Part shown: positions 22,935 through 34,200 of the stretch, one piece after another
Position numbering within the stretch: the first letter of the stretch is position 1
How the letters are laid out: each line of letters begins with the position of its first letter
Assembly: GCA_021186555.1 (NCBI GenBank)
Contig: JAJKFL010000011.1
Span: forward strand, 34,976,923 to 35,040,922
From: Reticulitermes speratus
Taxonomy: Eukaryota; Arthropoda; Insecta; Blattodea; Rhinotermitidae
Direction of reading: 5' to 3'
Length of the DNA stretch: 64,000 nt
Made by a program: the position numbers and the translations under genes
The notes under the pieces: generated by a model
The model's input: only the letters and a program-made list of their open reading frames with translations
Databases searched by the model: none
Told to the model about the DNA's origin: nothing

Positions 22935-24341
22935 GTGATTGTGACAAGATGCACGGTGTTTTTAGAATAAAGTATTACACTTCTTAATTTACGTCCTCTA
23001 ATTTTCGGTTTAACGCTCTTTGGCTGGTTTATTTCCGTTTATTTAAGTCATTCTTTCTTACGATAGTTCTTATTTACGCCCACTTTATTTTCCGGAACAC
23101 AACTGGCCGTGAAACAAGGCCCTGGTGCATACTGTATACACGGCGTCCACCAGTTCAGTCGTCGTCAAGGTCATCAAGCTAATTCTGTCACTGGACTTTG
23201 ATATCAAATAAGACAAACTTGACGTGAGGGGAAAGTGAACAAGGTTACCAACCTGAACAGCCTAGCCCACAACTGCGCAATACTAGGTCGGAGACATTTT
23301 GTCGCTTGTTTGACGTTGGTTTGTGAAATAGTCTTATTCGGATGTTGTGGTCTGTCCGTTGCCAAAATTAAAAGCAGGTGCCCCTACATGATTTATATAG
23401 TTTTAGTAATTCCTCGTATTTGGCCGTATAACTTTGTCGTTGGCGACACTGCGCCCTACTGGTAACCTTGGCGAGGTGCTGCAAGCTGTAAATACCTCAC
23501 GTGACAGGACACGGGTGTGGAATAACATCGCCCTGCGCGTATTGGCTGATGTTAAAACACGTGACTCCAAGCGTCGTAATTAAAATTTGATGATATACCG
23601 TATGGCTGTGATGTTTCAAGGCTTAATGTTGTGCTTAGCTGATAACCCAGGAAATTTAGAAATATCAGTTGTTTGTTTGGTTTCATTCGCAGGTTATTTA
23701 TCGGCCTTGTATCGACTTTTGAAATCACTGAACTGCCTTATAGCTGTAACCCCCCAAGGTGGTGTGGCCAGAAACTAAATGCATATTGCTGCACAATTCC
23801 ATTAACAACCGCTCGTGTTAAAATATTTAGCTGAAATCTTTGTTAAGTTGAATTGATGCAAGTATCAGAAACAAGTATTTTTTTCCGGGGTTTCAAGCCA
23901 TTGAAATAAGTAAACTGTTCAAAATTCGACGCGTGTATTCGAGCCGTTGAAAACGTCTGTGTTTTAGAAACAATTATGTCCACTAAACTAGTTTGGTCTT
24001 AATTATGTATAAATGACGAATTTGACTTCGCGGTCGGCACCTCTGCCTTTCTGGTCCATATTCGGGAACTTTCGAGTTGTAATTTCGGACCGAAAATTCG
24101 ATACCCTGACCGCTTTTTCTAGTTTTACTCAGTTCCTTCAGACATAACAGGACAGTGCCTCAAACTAAATCATGGCCGCTTCCTTTCACATCCTTTCCAA
24201 TTCACTATTTATTAAACATCGCATCATTCGACGCTGCACGCTGCTAACTGCATCGTTAAATAAATTAAAAACAAATAAATGAAATCGTTCCATTTTCTGC
24301 GAGACCGTCTTCGATAAATATGGCGACCAAGAAATATGTAC
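22935..24341. other. Unit-2 block, no gene
   Basis: From about 23,570 this matches 61,006-61,780. It shows weak open frames (23,235-23,465; 23,587-23,778) that differ between copies by indels and carry no known motif. Confidence 0.45.
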
Positions 24342-24710
24342 TAACTAACTACATGGAGCAAGAGTCCTTCTTGAAAAGGTCCTCAGCCAGTCAAGAAATT
24401 CCCCGCATTTTATGAAACCTGAAGATTCAATACCGCGTTCAGAAGAGCCCGCCACCTGTCCCTATCCTGAGCCAGATCAATCCAGTCCATGCCGCCAAAC
24501 TACGTTTTGAAGATTCATGTTAATATTATCTTCCCTTCTATGCTTACGTCTTCCAGGTGGCCTCTTCCTTCAGGTCGTCCCACCAAAACCCTGTATGCAC
24601 CTCTCCTGTCTCCCATTCGTGCCACATGCTCTGCCCATCTCATTCATCTTTATTTTATCGCCCGAATAATATTTCATGAGGAGTACAGATCATAAATCTC
24701 CTCGTTAAAA
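24342..24710 (-). mobile_element. LINE 3' tail with 10-bp target duplication
   Basis: This is a degraded relative of the element at 10,110-10,740; shared pieces include GAGTCCTTCTTGA, GTCAAGAAATTCCCCGC and CGCCCGAATAATATTT, read in the same direction. It is flanked by AAATATGTAC at 24,332-24,341 and 24,711-24,720. The same insertion is present at 61,782 in unit 4, so it predates that duplication. No intact coding remains. Confidence 0.82.
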
Positions 24711-26209
24711 AAATATGTACATAATTACATCTATATGTCCGTTATTTTATAATTTTTTTTGAAGGACAGAAGGCTCAAATACCAGACTGTTCAGTTCAAA
24801 ACCAGAAACTTGGCAGCCCTGTTTGTAATGTATTCATAAGCGGCACTGTATGGGTTCATATGTGATTACCAGACTTTCGGAGGAACTTGCTTTTTCCATC
24901 TTCCAATCTGAAGATGGAGGCAGTTGGTTACCCCGAACAAATCGGTAACAACCTACGAAACTACACGTCGTCATATCCCATAAAACCGCAAACTTACATG
25001 TTCATCATCGTGAAATCCTTAAATCCCACATTACAGTATTAGTTACGTGCCTGATAGGCCGTTTACTCGTATTCTTATGTCCAAAGTCGCCGTTTCGCAA
25101 TATCTGTCCATTTCTGTCCAGTCATATGCTGCAATAGTACCTCAAAGCAAGTCATGACTGCCGTGTCCTACACCCTCTCCAATTCATTAATCTACAATCA
25201 ATCATCTGTGTTTTCGACACTTTACAGAGATGCACCTTAAAACGTCGTTAAATAAGCCAACATGTATTCTCTAAGGCACGTAAGCCTCGTGCAGATAACT
25301 TTATCCACGTGTGTTTGCATTACGTTGTGCAATATACATCAGTGAATGTCACTAGGTTGACCAACTTAAAACGTCCTAGCCCACAACTGCGCAATAATAT
25401 CTCGGTGAAATTCTGTCGCTCATTTTCCCTTACTTTGCCAAACAGTCTGTGTATTTCGGTCTGTCCCATGTCAACGTTACAGCAGACGGACTCCATAGTG
25501 TATATTATGCCTGTTAATAATTGTGTTGTTCGTATGTCATTTGTGTATGTGTGGTTGGCGATACTGTAAAATGCACGACAACTACACCACGTGACATGAC
25601 GTCATAGGGATTTCAACATAGCAGTATTCTGTTTTTCTTCCTGTGTAAGCAAACAACGTTTGCTTTATACGAGCAAAAAAAAAGCTTATGAAATGTATCT
25701 GTAATCTGAACGGTTTGGTCCTGTACTTTACTGATAATCCCAGACAATTCTGCGAATTCTGTTCGTTCAAGGTGAAGCCTTTTGGGTCACGCGTTTGAAA
25801 CTCGTCGTGTGCAGGTGGCCACCCTGCGCATAAGCAGCCGGGAGGCCAGCATATCCTGCGCGATGGGGAAATTCTGGAATTCTTTAAGCGTGAGTCGATA
25901 TACGAGTATGTACTTCATATTGTGGATCGTTTATGGAACTGTTTAACGATGCTTTGTAGATAAGTTCACAGTTTCTTAGAAAATCGCAGTATTAACTGAA
26001 GTGGTTAGTCAGTGTAATTTGTGCAGAGAAATTACGAACAGTTCCAGCGTCATGATTGAAGAAAAGTAGTCCGTTTTAAATTGCTGCTCTTGGGTACAAA
26101 GGCCGGCCAACTATGAACGTGGCACCCACACACGGCCGTTGACACACAAAACAACAGAATATGTTATTGCCAAAAATTAGTCAGGTTACCCTACATTTTG
26201 GTGGACTAG
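24711..26209. other. Unit-2 blocks I and J, no gene
   Basis: Matches 7,820-9,640 and 62,120-63,410. Here the junction CTCTAAGGCACGTAAGCC (about 25,268-25,288) shows the site without the transposon found at 8,270 in unit 1. Confidence 0.5.
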
Positions 26210-26482
26210 CTACGTGCTAGACGGTCCGGGGTTCGAACTCCGGTGGGGGTAAAAGATTTTCCCTTCTCATTACCGTTCATACCTGCTCTGGGGCGCATTC
26301 GGTCTCATCTATAATACGTCCTGGGGCTTCTTCCCGAGACGGGGGGGGGGGGGGTAAAGAGGCCGGGGCGTAGCGTTGAGCCACCCCCATCTAGCGCTGA
26401 GGTTGAAAATGAGTAGAGCTATATCTTAACATCCCTCTGTGTATCCTTTGGCATATGGGGGTGACCTTTACCTTTACGTCTT
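26210..26482 (+). repeat. SINE family 1 copy containing the duplication breakpoint
   Basis: GACGGTCCGGGGTTCGAACT is the B-box region; the body contains a long G run near 26,340-26,353 and GGCCGGGGCGTAGCGTTGAG. The left edge of the 15-kb tandem duplication falls inside this SINE at 26,301 (GGTCTCATCTATAATACG). Confidence 0.82.
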
Positions 26483-26896
26483 GTAAGTAGCATTTCCTGA
26501 GCACAGAATATAACCCCAGCTGTTATGCCTTCATGGTTCGGTCGCTAGAGCCTCGTTTGTTGAAAACAATAACTCAAAAATAGTGCACAGCTTTGTGAAA
26601 CGACGCTTACAACGTTTTTCGCTCATAGCGGGAGGAAGCGAAGACGCTCCCCCTCGGCCCCAAACAGATCATCGTTACCAAAACTTCATCACACTTACGA
26701 TCAAGTCCGCAGACACTGTGACGAAAACCGCGACGGGCAGGAGTATGCTGAACGGACTGTACCGACCTGCGATTTAAAAATCCAAAACATGAATGGAATG
26801 GCGTGGACAGGGCAACTTGATAAATGGCACTGACAATTGAAAATGTCAACAGGTAGAATACTTCTGGTCGTTAATGTTTGTACTTCTTGAAATTGT

Positions 26897-27199
26897 GGGC
26901 ACGCGGTGGCGCAGTTTGTTGAGGCACTGCGCTACAAACCGGAAGGTCGCGACTTCGATTCCCGATGGTGCCATTGGAATTTTTCATTGACATAATCGTT
27001 TCGGTCGCACTATGGCCCTGGGGTCGACTCACACTCTAACAGAAATGAGTACCAGGAATATTTCCTGGGGGTAAAGGCGACCGGTGCGTAGGGCTGACAA
27101 CCTTACCACCTTCATGTGCCGACTGTCTAGAAATCTGGGAGCCTCAACCTCCTGGAACCCTAAGGGCCTGTCCTGGTCTGTAATGGGATTGCTTTACCT
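26897..27199 (+). repeat. SINE family 3 with 11-bp target duplication
   Basis: CGCGGTGGCGCAGTTTGTTG and CTACAAACCGGAAGGTCGCG form the head; the tail ends GATTGCTTTACCT. Flanks CTTGAAATTGT (26,886-26,896) and CTTGAAATGGT (27,200-27,210) are the target duplication. Unit 1 keeps the single CTTGAAATGGT at 11,073-11,083 as an empty site. Copy B has the same insertion at 42,266. Confidence 0.9.
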
Positions 27200-27401
27200 C
27201 TTGAAATGGTCATACGAGTATGTACGTTGATGCATAACGTACTTAGCTGTCAATTACATCGTGTGTCTGGGCAGTGCCTGCATCTGCCGTCGTGCTCAGG
27301 CACAAGACACAACGGTACTCTGTAGTAATATTGCGAACAAAATACTGCAGAAAGGTACTTGTACGTTATTTCAGGCTTCCGCCGGGTTGTAAATAAGATC
27401 T

Positions 27402-27562
27402 ACGCTCTTCTGGGGTTTTAGAAGCGTAGAATGGTTGTTTGTTACCGATATTCACTACTGGACTGCTGGACCCTTGAAGATGGAACCGATTGGTTTTCCC
27501 GAAACGTCGGGGAAAACTACCATTCTACGCTGCGTAAAATCCCAGAAGAGCTCACATCTCAA
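27402..27562. repeat. Inverted repeat, paralogue of 11,262-11,432
   Basis: ATCTACGCTCTTCTGGGG and GAAGCGTAGAATGGT against ACCATTCTACGC and CCCAGAAGAGCTC, with CCCGAAACGTCGGGG between. Confidence 0.75.
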
Positions 27563-28646
27563 GATGATTTTAATTTAACAAGAAGCCACAGAAAGGTTGC
27601 GGTGGCAATGTGGTTTGTCTGATGTCACGACAGGCCTGATTGTGCTTTACAGATCTGAAGTATTTATCTTACATGTGCGTGTCTTCATGGAGCAATGGTA
27701 CAAGCTCCACACACTGAAAACCCATACAGTAGTAGCTCCCAGCTGTTTTGATTTCCTGGGACCCCCTTTTTTAACGTCAGAATATTTCAGGTTCGCCGCA
27801 CATGCTGATAATTGTGGTGCTAGTATCCACTGATGGTCAGCAGTTGGTAACCTTATACCAAATTCCACAGTGTCATGGCTCATATCACCAACGTTTGTAA
27901 ACTAGTGCCTTTTTTCTTCTCATTTTTCTCGTTCAGGTTTGTCGCATTCAGTCTAGTGAAGTGGTTGCAACCTTTCTCAGTATCAGGACCCCTTTTTACT
28001 GTCAAAATATTTTGTGGGTCCTCATGTGATAGCAGTTGTATTATTATTAGTACTTGACTGAGAAAATACATATTATAATGACAGAAAGCTACCATGAATT
28101 CAGTAATACTTTTAAATAAATATATATTTTATTAATTTCACCAGTATCTAAATTTACACGTATTTGAAAGATAGTATTACACATATGTGAGTATGCGCAA
28201 GATATATTATTTATTCAGGTTACAGAAGTTATATTTGCTTATGTATTACAGTGAGTCACTTAGTGAGATGACTGCTTGCTGACAGTGTGCAGCTTTCAGA
28301 GACTGTAGGTTTGGTTGAAGTGTTGAAGACTTTCAACTTCATATTTGGTTGCACATGCAGCATGTGTTAGGTAGGTATCTGGATAATTGGATCACTTGCT
28401 GTGACTTTGCGGCCCACAGGCTGGCAAAATTGGGACTTAACATAATCATGCTTACTTATGTATAAATATTACAGCAATATTAGAAACATTATCATCAAAT
28501 GGACAGCTAGGGCACACATGAGCAGCCCCATGGTTTCACTTTTAGAATTATAATTATCACAATTTGTTCTGTCTTACCAACACAGACAGAAGTAAGATGC
28601 AGGACTGAGCTGGTTCTTCAAACAACATGATGCATGTGTCACTGTA
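27563..28646. other. No gene recognised
   Basis: 27,563-28,075 continues the unit-1 similarity; from 28,080 onward only copy B (43,465 onward) matches. The start of the gene-bearing block therefore lies at about 28,080. Confidence 0.5.
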
Positions 28647-29258
28647 GTGGTACACTGTGCACATGCACAGTTAGTCTGCAGTGGTACACTGTGCGCATGC
28701 AGAGTTAGTCAGCAGTGGTACACTGCACATGTAGAGTTAAATTCTGCAGTGGTACACTGTGCACATGCAGAGTTAGTCAGCAGTGGTACACTGTGCACAT
28801 GCAGTGTTACTCTGCAGTGGTACACTGCACGTGCAGAGTTAAATTCTGCAGTGGCACACTGTGCACATGCAGAGTTTGTCAGCAGTGGTACACTGTGCAC
28901 ATGCAGTTTTAGTCTGCAGTGGTACACTGTGCACATGCAGTGTTAGTCTGCAGTGGTACACTGCACGTGCAGAGTTAAATTCTGCAGTGGTACACTGTGC
29001 ACATGCAGAGTTAGTCAGCAGTGGTACACTGTGCACATGCAGTGTTAGTCTGCAGTGGTACACTGTGCACATGCAGAGTTAGTCAGCAGTGGTACACTGC
29101 ACGTGCTGAGTTAAATTCTGCAGTGGTACACTGTGCACATGCAGAGTTAGTCAACAGTGGTACACTGTGCACATGCAGTGTTAATCTGCAGTGGTACACT
29201 GTGCACATGCAGAGTTAGTCAGCAGTGGTACACTGTGCACATGCAGAGTTAGTCTGCA
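28647..29258 (+). repeat. 34-bp minisatellite, 18 units
   Basis: Eighteen contiguous 34-bp units, each starting GTGGTACACT (one GTGGCACACT), fill exactly 612 bp. Two main variants alternate: one with GTGCACATGCAGAGTTAGTC and one with GCACGTGCAGAGTTAAATTC. The paralogous array at 44,022-44,147 has three units and a truncated fourth. Lone related units lie at about 29,517 and 44,406. Open frames of 65-99 codons on both strands are artefacts of the repeat. Confidence 0.95.
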
Positions 29259-31184
29259 GCATAGGCATGCATATAGGGTGTGCTGACACACACCCTCACA
29301 TTTCAAAATTTAGTAATATATCTCCTTTTTCACTTTGTATCTTTTAATAGGAGTTAGTTCTTAATTTTAAAAATTTAATTGCATTTTAGTTTCTTCAGTT
29401 TGGTGAATAAAAATGACGTCCTTTATGACAAAACATTCAATACATATTTTCCTTAAAAAATGAAAAATAAAATTACCTGGGTACACACCATAATGATGCT
29501 GTGCACACTTATGGTCTGCAGTGGTACACTGCATACATATGCAACTATGACTCCATGCATGCACTGTCAAGATTATAAACAGGAATACATAAACCATGTA
29601 CAAAACTCTCAGAAGCAATAACAACAAGGGGTCACAGGATTAGAATAAACTACAGCCAAAAGGGGAGAACTCTGTAACTAAAAACTGGCCGGTGAGACCT
29701 ATCTGACAACCATGATATTTTGTGCCACATGGATGTGGGATTTATATCAGGACTTCTGTGAAGAAAAGCCAGCTTTTCACCATCCCAAGCTGTGAAATAC
29801 ACATGAAATTGTATGTCTAAATAAATTTCAGACCAGCCTGAAGAAAAAAATGAGAAGTGTGAACAGGAAATATACATGTTTACATGACAAAAGACTTAAG
29901 CACTTACATCAATATCTTACATTTGTACAAGAAGCTGAAAATCGGAACCACAAAATGTTTCTGTATCTACATCCTACTACGGTTAATTTAAATGCCAATC
30001 TGCAAGAGGACAATACAAGGATGTGTTACTTTAATGGCTGTCTTCAAATCATGCAGGTAAGTGAATTTATCGCCATGAACTAGGTGGCAGCACAAGTCTC
30101 CTCATTTCTCTAAACGTGCGCAGTGCATCTCTCTGAAATGCATAACAAGTAACTTTGTGTCATTTCGCTGTTTCTGAATATTATGTGCATAACATATTTG
30201 ATGCCAGATGTCACTGTTTGTATTCTTTAACTTTTAGCACCCAGGAATGGGGCTTTAAATTCCCATCCCCATTACTGTCACGCCCGTGTCCAAATTTTAA
30301 CTTGAGGTTAAGGGAACGTACATTGCGTGAAGGTAGCACTGTGCCTGCTGGACACAAAGTTCTGCCGCCACTACAGTCTGACACGTGGCTGGTAACGGGA
30401 CAAGGAAACTCACAGCATAAAAGATAAAGAAATATGTCAGCAGTCATGAGTATGAAACCTGATTTCATGTCTTTCACTTTACTTGATTTTTGGACAATAT
30501 ATATTGTAACCTCAACTAATACCTTAAGCAGATGAAGTGCTTGCAAAAACTAAACAAATTGATTTAGTAGTTGGCATGCCTGGTTCATATTATGAAGGTT
30601 CTTGGTTTGATAATCTGTGAGGCACTGTCATCAGCCAGCTCTCTTAGTGTTTTACTGTTTTTATATCAGCAATGCCGTGTGTCGTGTCTGTCACTGGCTT
30701 CCTAGGTACACTGAGAAGCACTAGTTCAAGAAATGCTGTCTGTTTAGGAGGAGAGGTAATTACAGCAAAGGAAATTAAGTTCTGTGAGTATAGCAGTTTA
30801 TTGTGACAGTGAAACAAAGTATTTAGAACTGTCACTGGTCACTGATAATCAAGTGTCTTTAGTATTAAATGGTATGGCATATGGTGTTCAAATCCTATGA
30901 AACTTACCGGTAATTACAAATGTCTCTATAATGACATTTAGCAATACGTATATGTAGGCTACGCTGACAGACAATGTAAAATGCAAGCTGGGATAAACCA
31001 CCTCAGGAGATTTTACTGCTAGAAGATACGATGGGAATTTTGCTTTTAACTTTAGAACTTCTCACAGCATTAAGAAAGTCTCTACCTTAAAATACTGCAT
31101 TGCAGGTATTTCATAGGACCTTAAAAAGAACAATGGTGACATGACTCAATATATTTTATAACCCAGATCAGCTTTATTACTAAC
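29259..31184. other. Downstream of gene copy A; terminal exon not found
   Basis: This lies 3' of the FAM120B-like gene. A plus-strand 77-codon frame at 29,850-30,083 is retained in copy B and ends at a donor-like GCAG|GTAAGT that is GCAGCTAAGT in copy B. On the minus strand CCTCTTGCAG (about 30,009-30,018) looks like an acceptor, with a stop following within a few codons. Neither is convincing. No polyadenylation site was assigned. Confidence 0.35.
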
Positions 31185-31280
31185 CTTGTCATCGCACAGC
31201 TGTTCGTTTATTATCCCCTTCTTTCGCTTTATGTACTTTTGTTGGAAGAGTTTGCCATCAAAGTAAAGCCATGGCATTGC
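31185..31280 (-). CDS. Copy A exon 6 (32 codons)
   Basis: Acceptor AATGTTCCAG|GCA; possible donor GACAAG|GTTAGT. It encodes AMPWLYFDGKLFQQKYIKRK, the strongest short match to FAM120B (PWNVFDGKLFHQKY). Too short to stand out as an open frame on its own. Confidence 0.85.
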
Positions 31281-34200
31281 CTGGAACATTAGACATGCAG
31301 AAATGCAAGTTGTCCAGTCAACAGCACACAGACAACATAGTTAATCTGGAAATGCCTAAGGAGGGAAATGTGTACTAAACTTACTAAAATTCACTATTGA
31401 AATATGAAGCAGGAACATGGATATGGGCCAAAGCATAGTTCCCTCGCCCAAAGGCAACTGAGGTGAGATCTTACACAGGTATGAAAAGAAGAGCCAGATG
31501 AAGAGACAAAGAAATCAAAGAAGTATAAGAAATGTCAACAGACATCAGGAATTAACAGAAATATTGAATCTTACTGTAATAATAATTGATTTAAAAGTTT
31601 TGCAAGTCTTTTTTTTTCATGTGTAAATTTTCATGTGTAAGGATTCTGATTCCACTATATCACGAGTACGCTGTTCAAAACATTTCCATATGACATTGTT
31701 CTCACCTACTTCAGATATGTGAAATGAAATCCTATTGGCCAAAGCGTTTTGTCAGTATGGGGATAGAAGTGAGATTTGAACTACAGATATTGTATTTGCA
31801 ATCTGCATTCTTCCCTCACACATAGTGCTGCACAACCACACAAAACAATTGGTAAGATAATGAGAAACATTGTTGTTCCAAGTTATGTCAACAATTGGCT
31901 GCAACTACCAACCTACCCACACGGGAAAGGGGATAGCACGCTGATGGATAGGCCTACAACCTGGAGGAGAGATTGACTGAATCTAAATATACATACCATA
32001 ATGTCATATTATATCAATTAATGTATAATAAACAGGTACAATAAAGATTGCATAGGAAACGTAACCAAGCACAAATCTTACTACCATCTCTGTGATGAAA
32101 ACTTAGCTCAACCTAGAAATATACTACACATTCTAATAACTAAATAGTCAGAACTGAAAACTATGATTGGTAGACACCTACAGCAGAGCTTGAATTATGA
32201 AAACCCCAAAAAAGAAGTCTCTCGTGCCTGTCCAAAATACAGATACGAAAATAAGAAATACTTTCAAAGCCAACCTTAGGGAAGACGATGTGGTGAGAGA
32301 AGAGGGGTAAGGCCCATGGCTGCATTACAAAACAGTCAAGTAGTGGGATGGTAAGTGCACTGAAGAAATGTTGGAATCTGACATTATAGGTTCCATTTTG
32401 TGCTGAATATTGGTTCAGGCAAAACTGGACTAAATGATTGTCCCTCCTGAGATTATTTACCTCTTTTATGTCAAAGCCGCATGCAGACAGCAGGAACAGA
32501 ACTGTTTGCACACCTCTGTTGAAAATGGTCGACAGATGAATAACGTTCGGTTCGATGCGTTGGTACGTGATGGCTTTTAGATCTTCAGGACTGCAGAACT
32601 TGACCAGAGCTGCCTGAGCAAGGATCACATTTACATCTGCTTCAGTGATTAGTCCTTCAAACTCCTAGGATACAAAAAATGTGCAGTACGTAAGAAGTCG
32701 CAATTCCAGGAAAACAATGAATTATGTTGGGAATAAAATAAATTCCCTACTGACCAATGCTTGATCACCACGGTACTGATGTCTTGGAATGAAGATTCAT
32801 GAACAGATGGCACAACAGTACGCAAGGCTTCTTCCTTTTGCTACTGTGATGTTCCCACTAGCCCAAAAGCACATAACTACCAAAGGTTACCATGGTGTAT
32901 TATTGGAGTGGATGGCAACACTGTGGTCAAATGAGCATTTGAGTTACAGAACAGTTGTAACATGTTTCGTTCTTAAATGACATGTTATCTTAGTTTCACA
33001 CTGAATTTATTTTGAACATTTTCAGTAAATAATCGTGTTTCTGGTATATCTTTGATTTATATTCAAGTTACCACAACATATTCACTTTATGAATTGGACC
33101 CAAAGGACTTCTGTTTCTGAAAGTCACTTGATGCATGCAGGATGTCTGGCAGACTCCTGCTGAATCACTCTATATATATAATCATGGTTTCTTACAAATT
33201 TGTAACAGAACATTGCTGTTCACAAATATTCAAGACTAACTGAAAACAGTAATAGTTTACTGTCTATTAACCAACTAAATACACTGTAACTTTCAACTAT
33301 TTAATTGTTTACAAATTTCCCCCTACATACGTTTCAGTCCATACAAAGACCAACATCATGGGGTACACAAACTACACTTATTTACATCCATGGGTTCAAT
33401 CTGTCACCATCTGACTGGTTTCATTCAGTCTTTTGGTTAATAGAAATTGAATTGAAAATGCACAGTGAAAGTAATATAAAATTAGTAATAGTTTAGTTTA
33501 GTTTAAACATTTTACAAATCAGAATGGAAGTAAGTGGAAGTTTAAAGACTCAAGCCTTCTGGTATGTGACATGGTGTCAATTGGTAAATTTGGAGGAGTG
33601 TGGTGCCTCCATCTTAACCCCTCAATGTCAACCTCGGTGCACTGTATGGACCTTTGATTCCTTACTTGCTGCTGGCTTCAGCTCACTGTACATTTGTGAT
33701 TGAATCTAATGTTGCTATAAACTTAAAACCCCTCTGTGTAGCAAGTAGTTGGAATTTAAACCCCAGCATCATTGAAGGTTTAAGGATAGTCCAAGAAGAA
33801 TCTGTGCATTCTTCTTGGACTATCCTGAAGATGGAAACAGCAAACCCCTCTGAAACATTGGGAACTACCAGTGAACATGTCACTGATCATTGTCATGTCA
33901 TGTCATTGATCAGCACTGCTGTAAGAACCTCAGACCTTACAGCAGTGTGGTTTACTCCTTTCGAGTTGCCCTGGCTGTCAGCTAAAGACACTTTCTGATA
34001 AACTTACATTCAGCAAATAGAAAAGCACTGCTACTGGGACTACATATGGCAGGCACAGTTTCTGAAGTGCCTTGGCATCCAGTTTTTTCCTTTGTGTCAA
34101 ACTCTCTGCAAATAAACTCCATCTGGTGTTGGGTTCACACATGTCATCCCACAGTTTTAGAAGTCCTGGATGAAATTTTTCTGCAAAACAAAGTAATTTG

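Larger units (their letters stand above)
11970..26300 (+). repeat. Segmental duplication, unit 2 (left part)
   Basis: Collinear with unit 1 but longer. Additional material lies at 14.0-15.97, 16.93-18.99 and 20.25-24.83 kb. It continues without a break into copy A of the second duplication (from 26,301). Confidence 0.75.

Noticed and set aside
28647-29258. Open frames of 65-99 codons on both strands rich in Cys/His
   Set aside because: They are translations of the 34-bp repeat cycling through frames; both strands and several frames are open for the same reason.
28647-29258. Possible CRISPR-like array
   Set aside because: Repeats are contiguous with no unique spacers, and the DNA is animal nuclear.
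29850-30083. 77-codon plus-strand frame ending in a strong donor
   Set aside because: Kept in copy B only as expected from recent duplication; the donor is lost there and no partner exon or family was seen.
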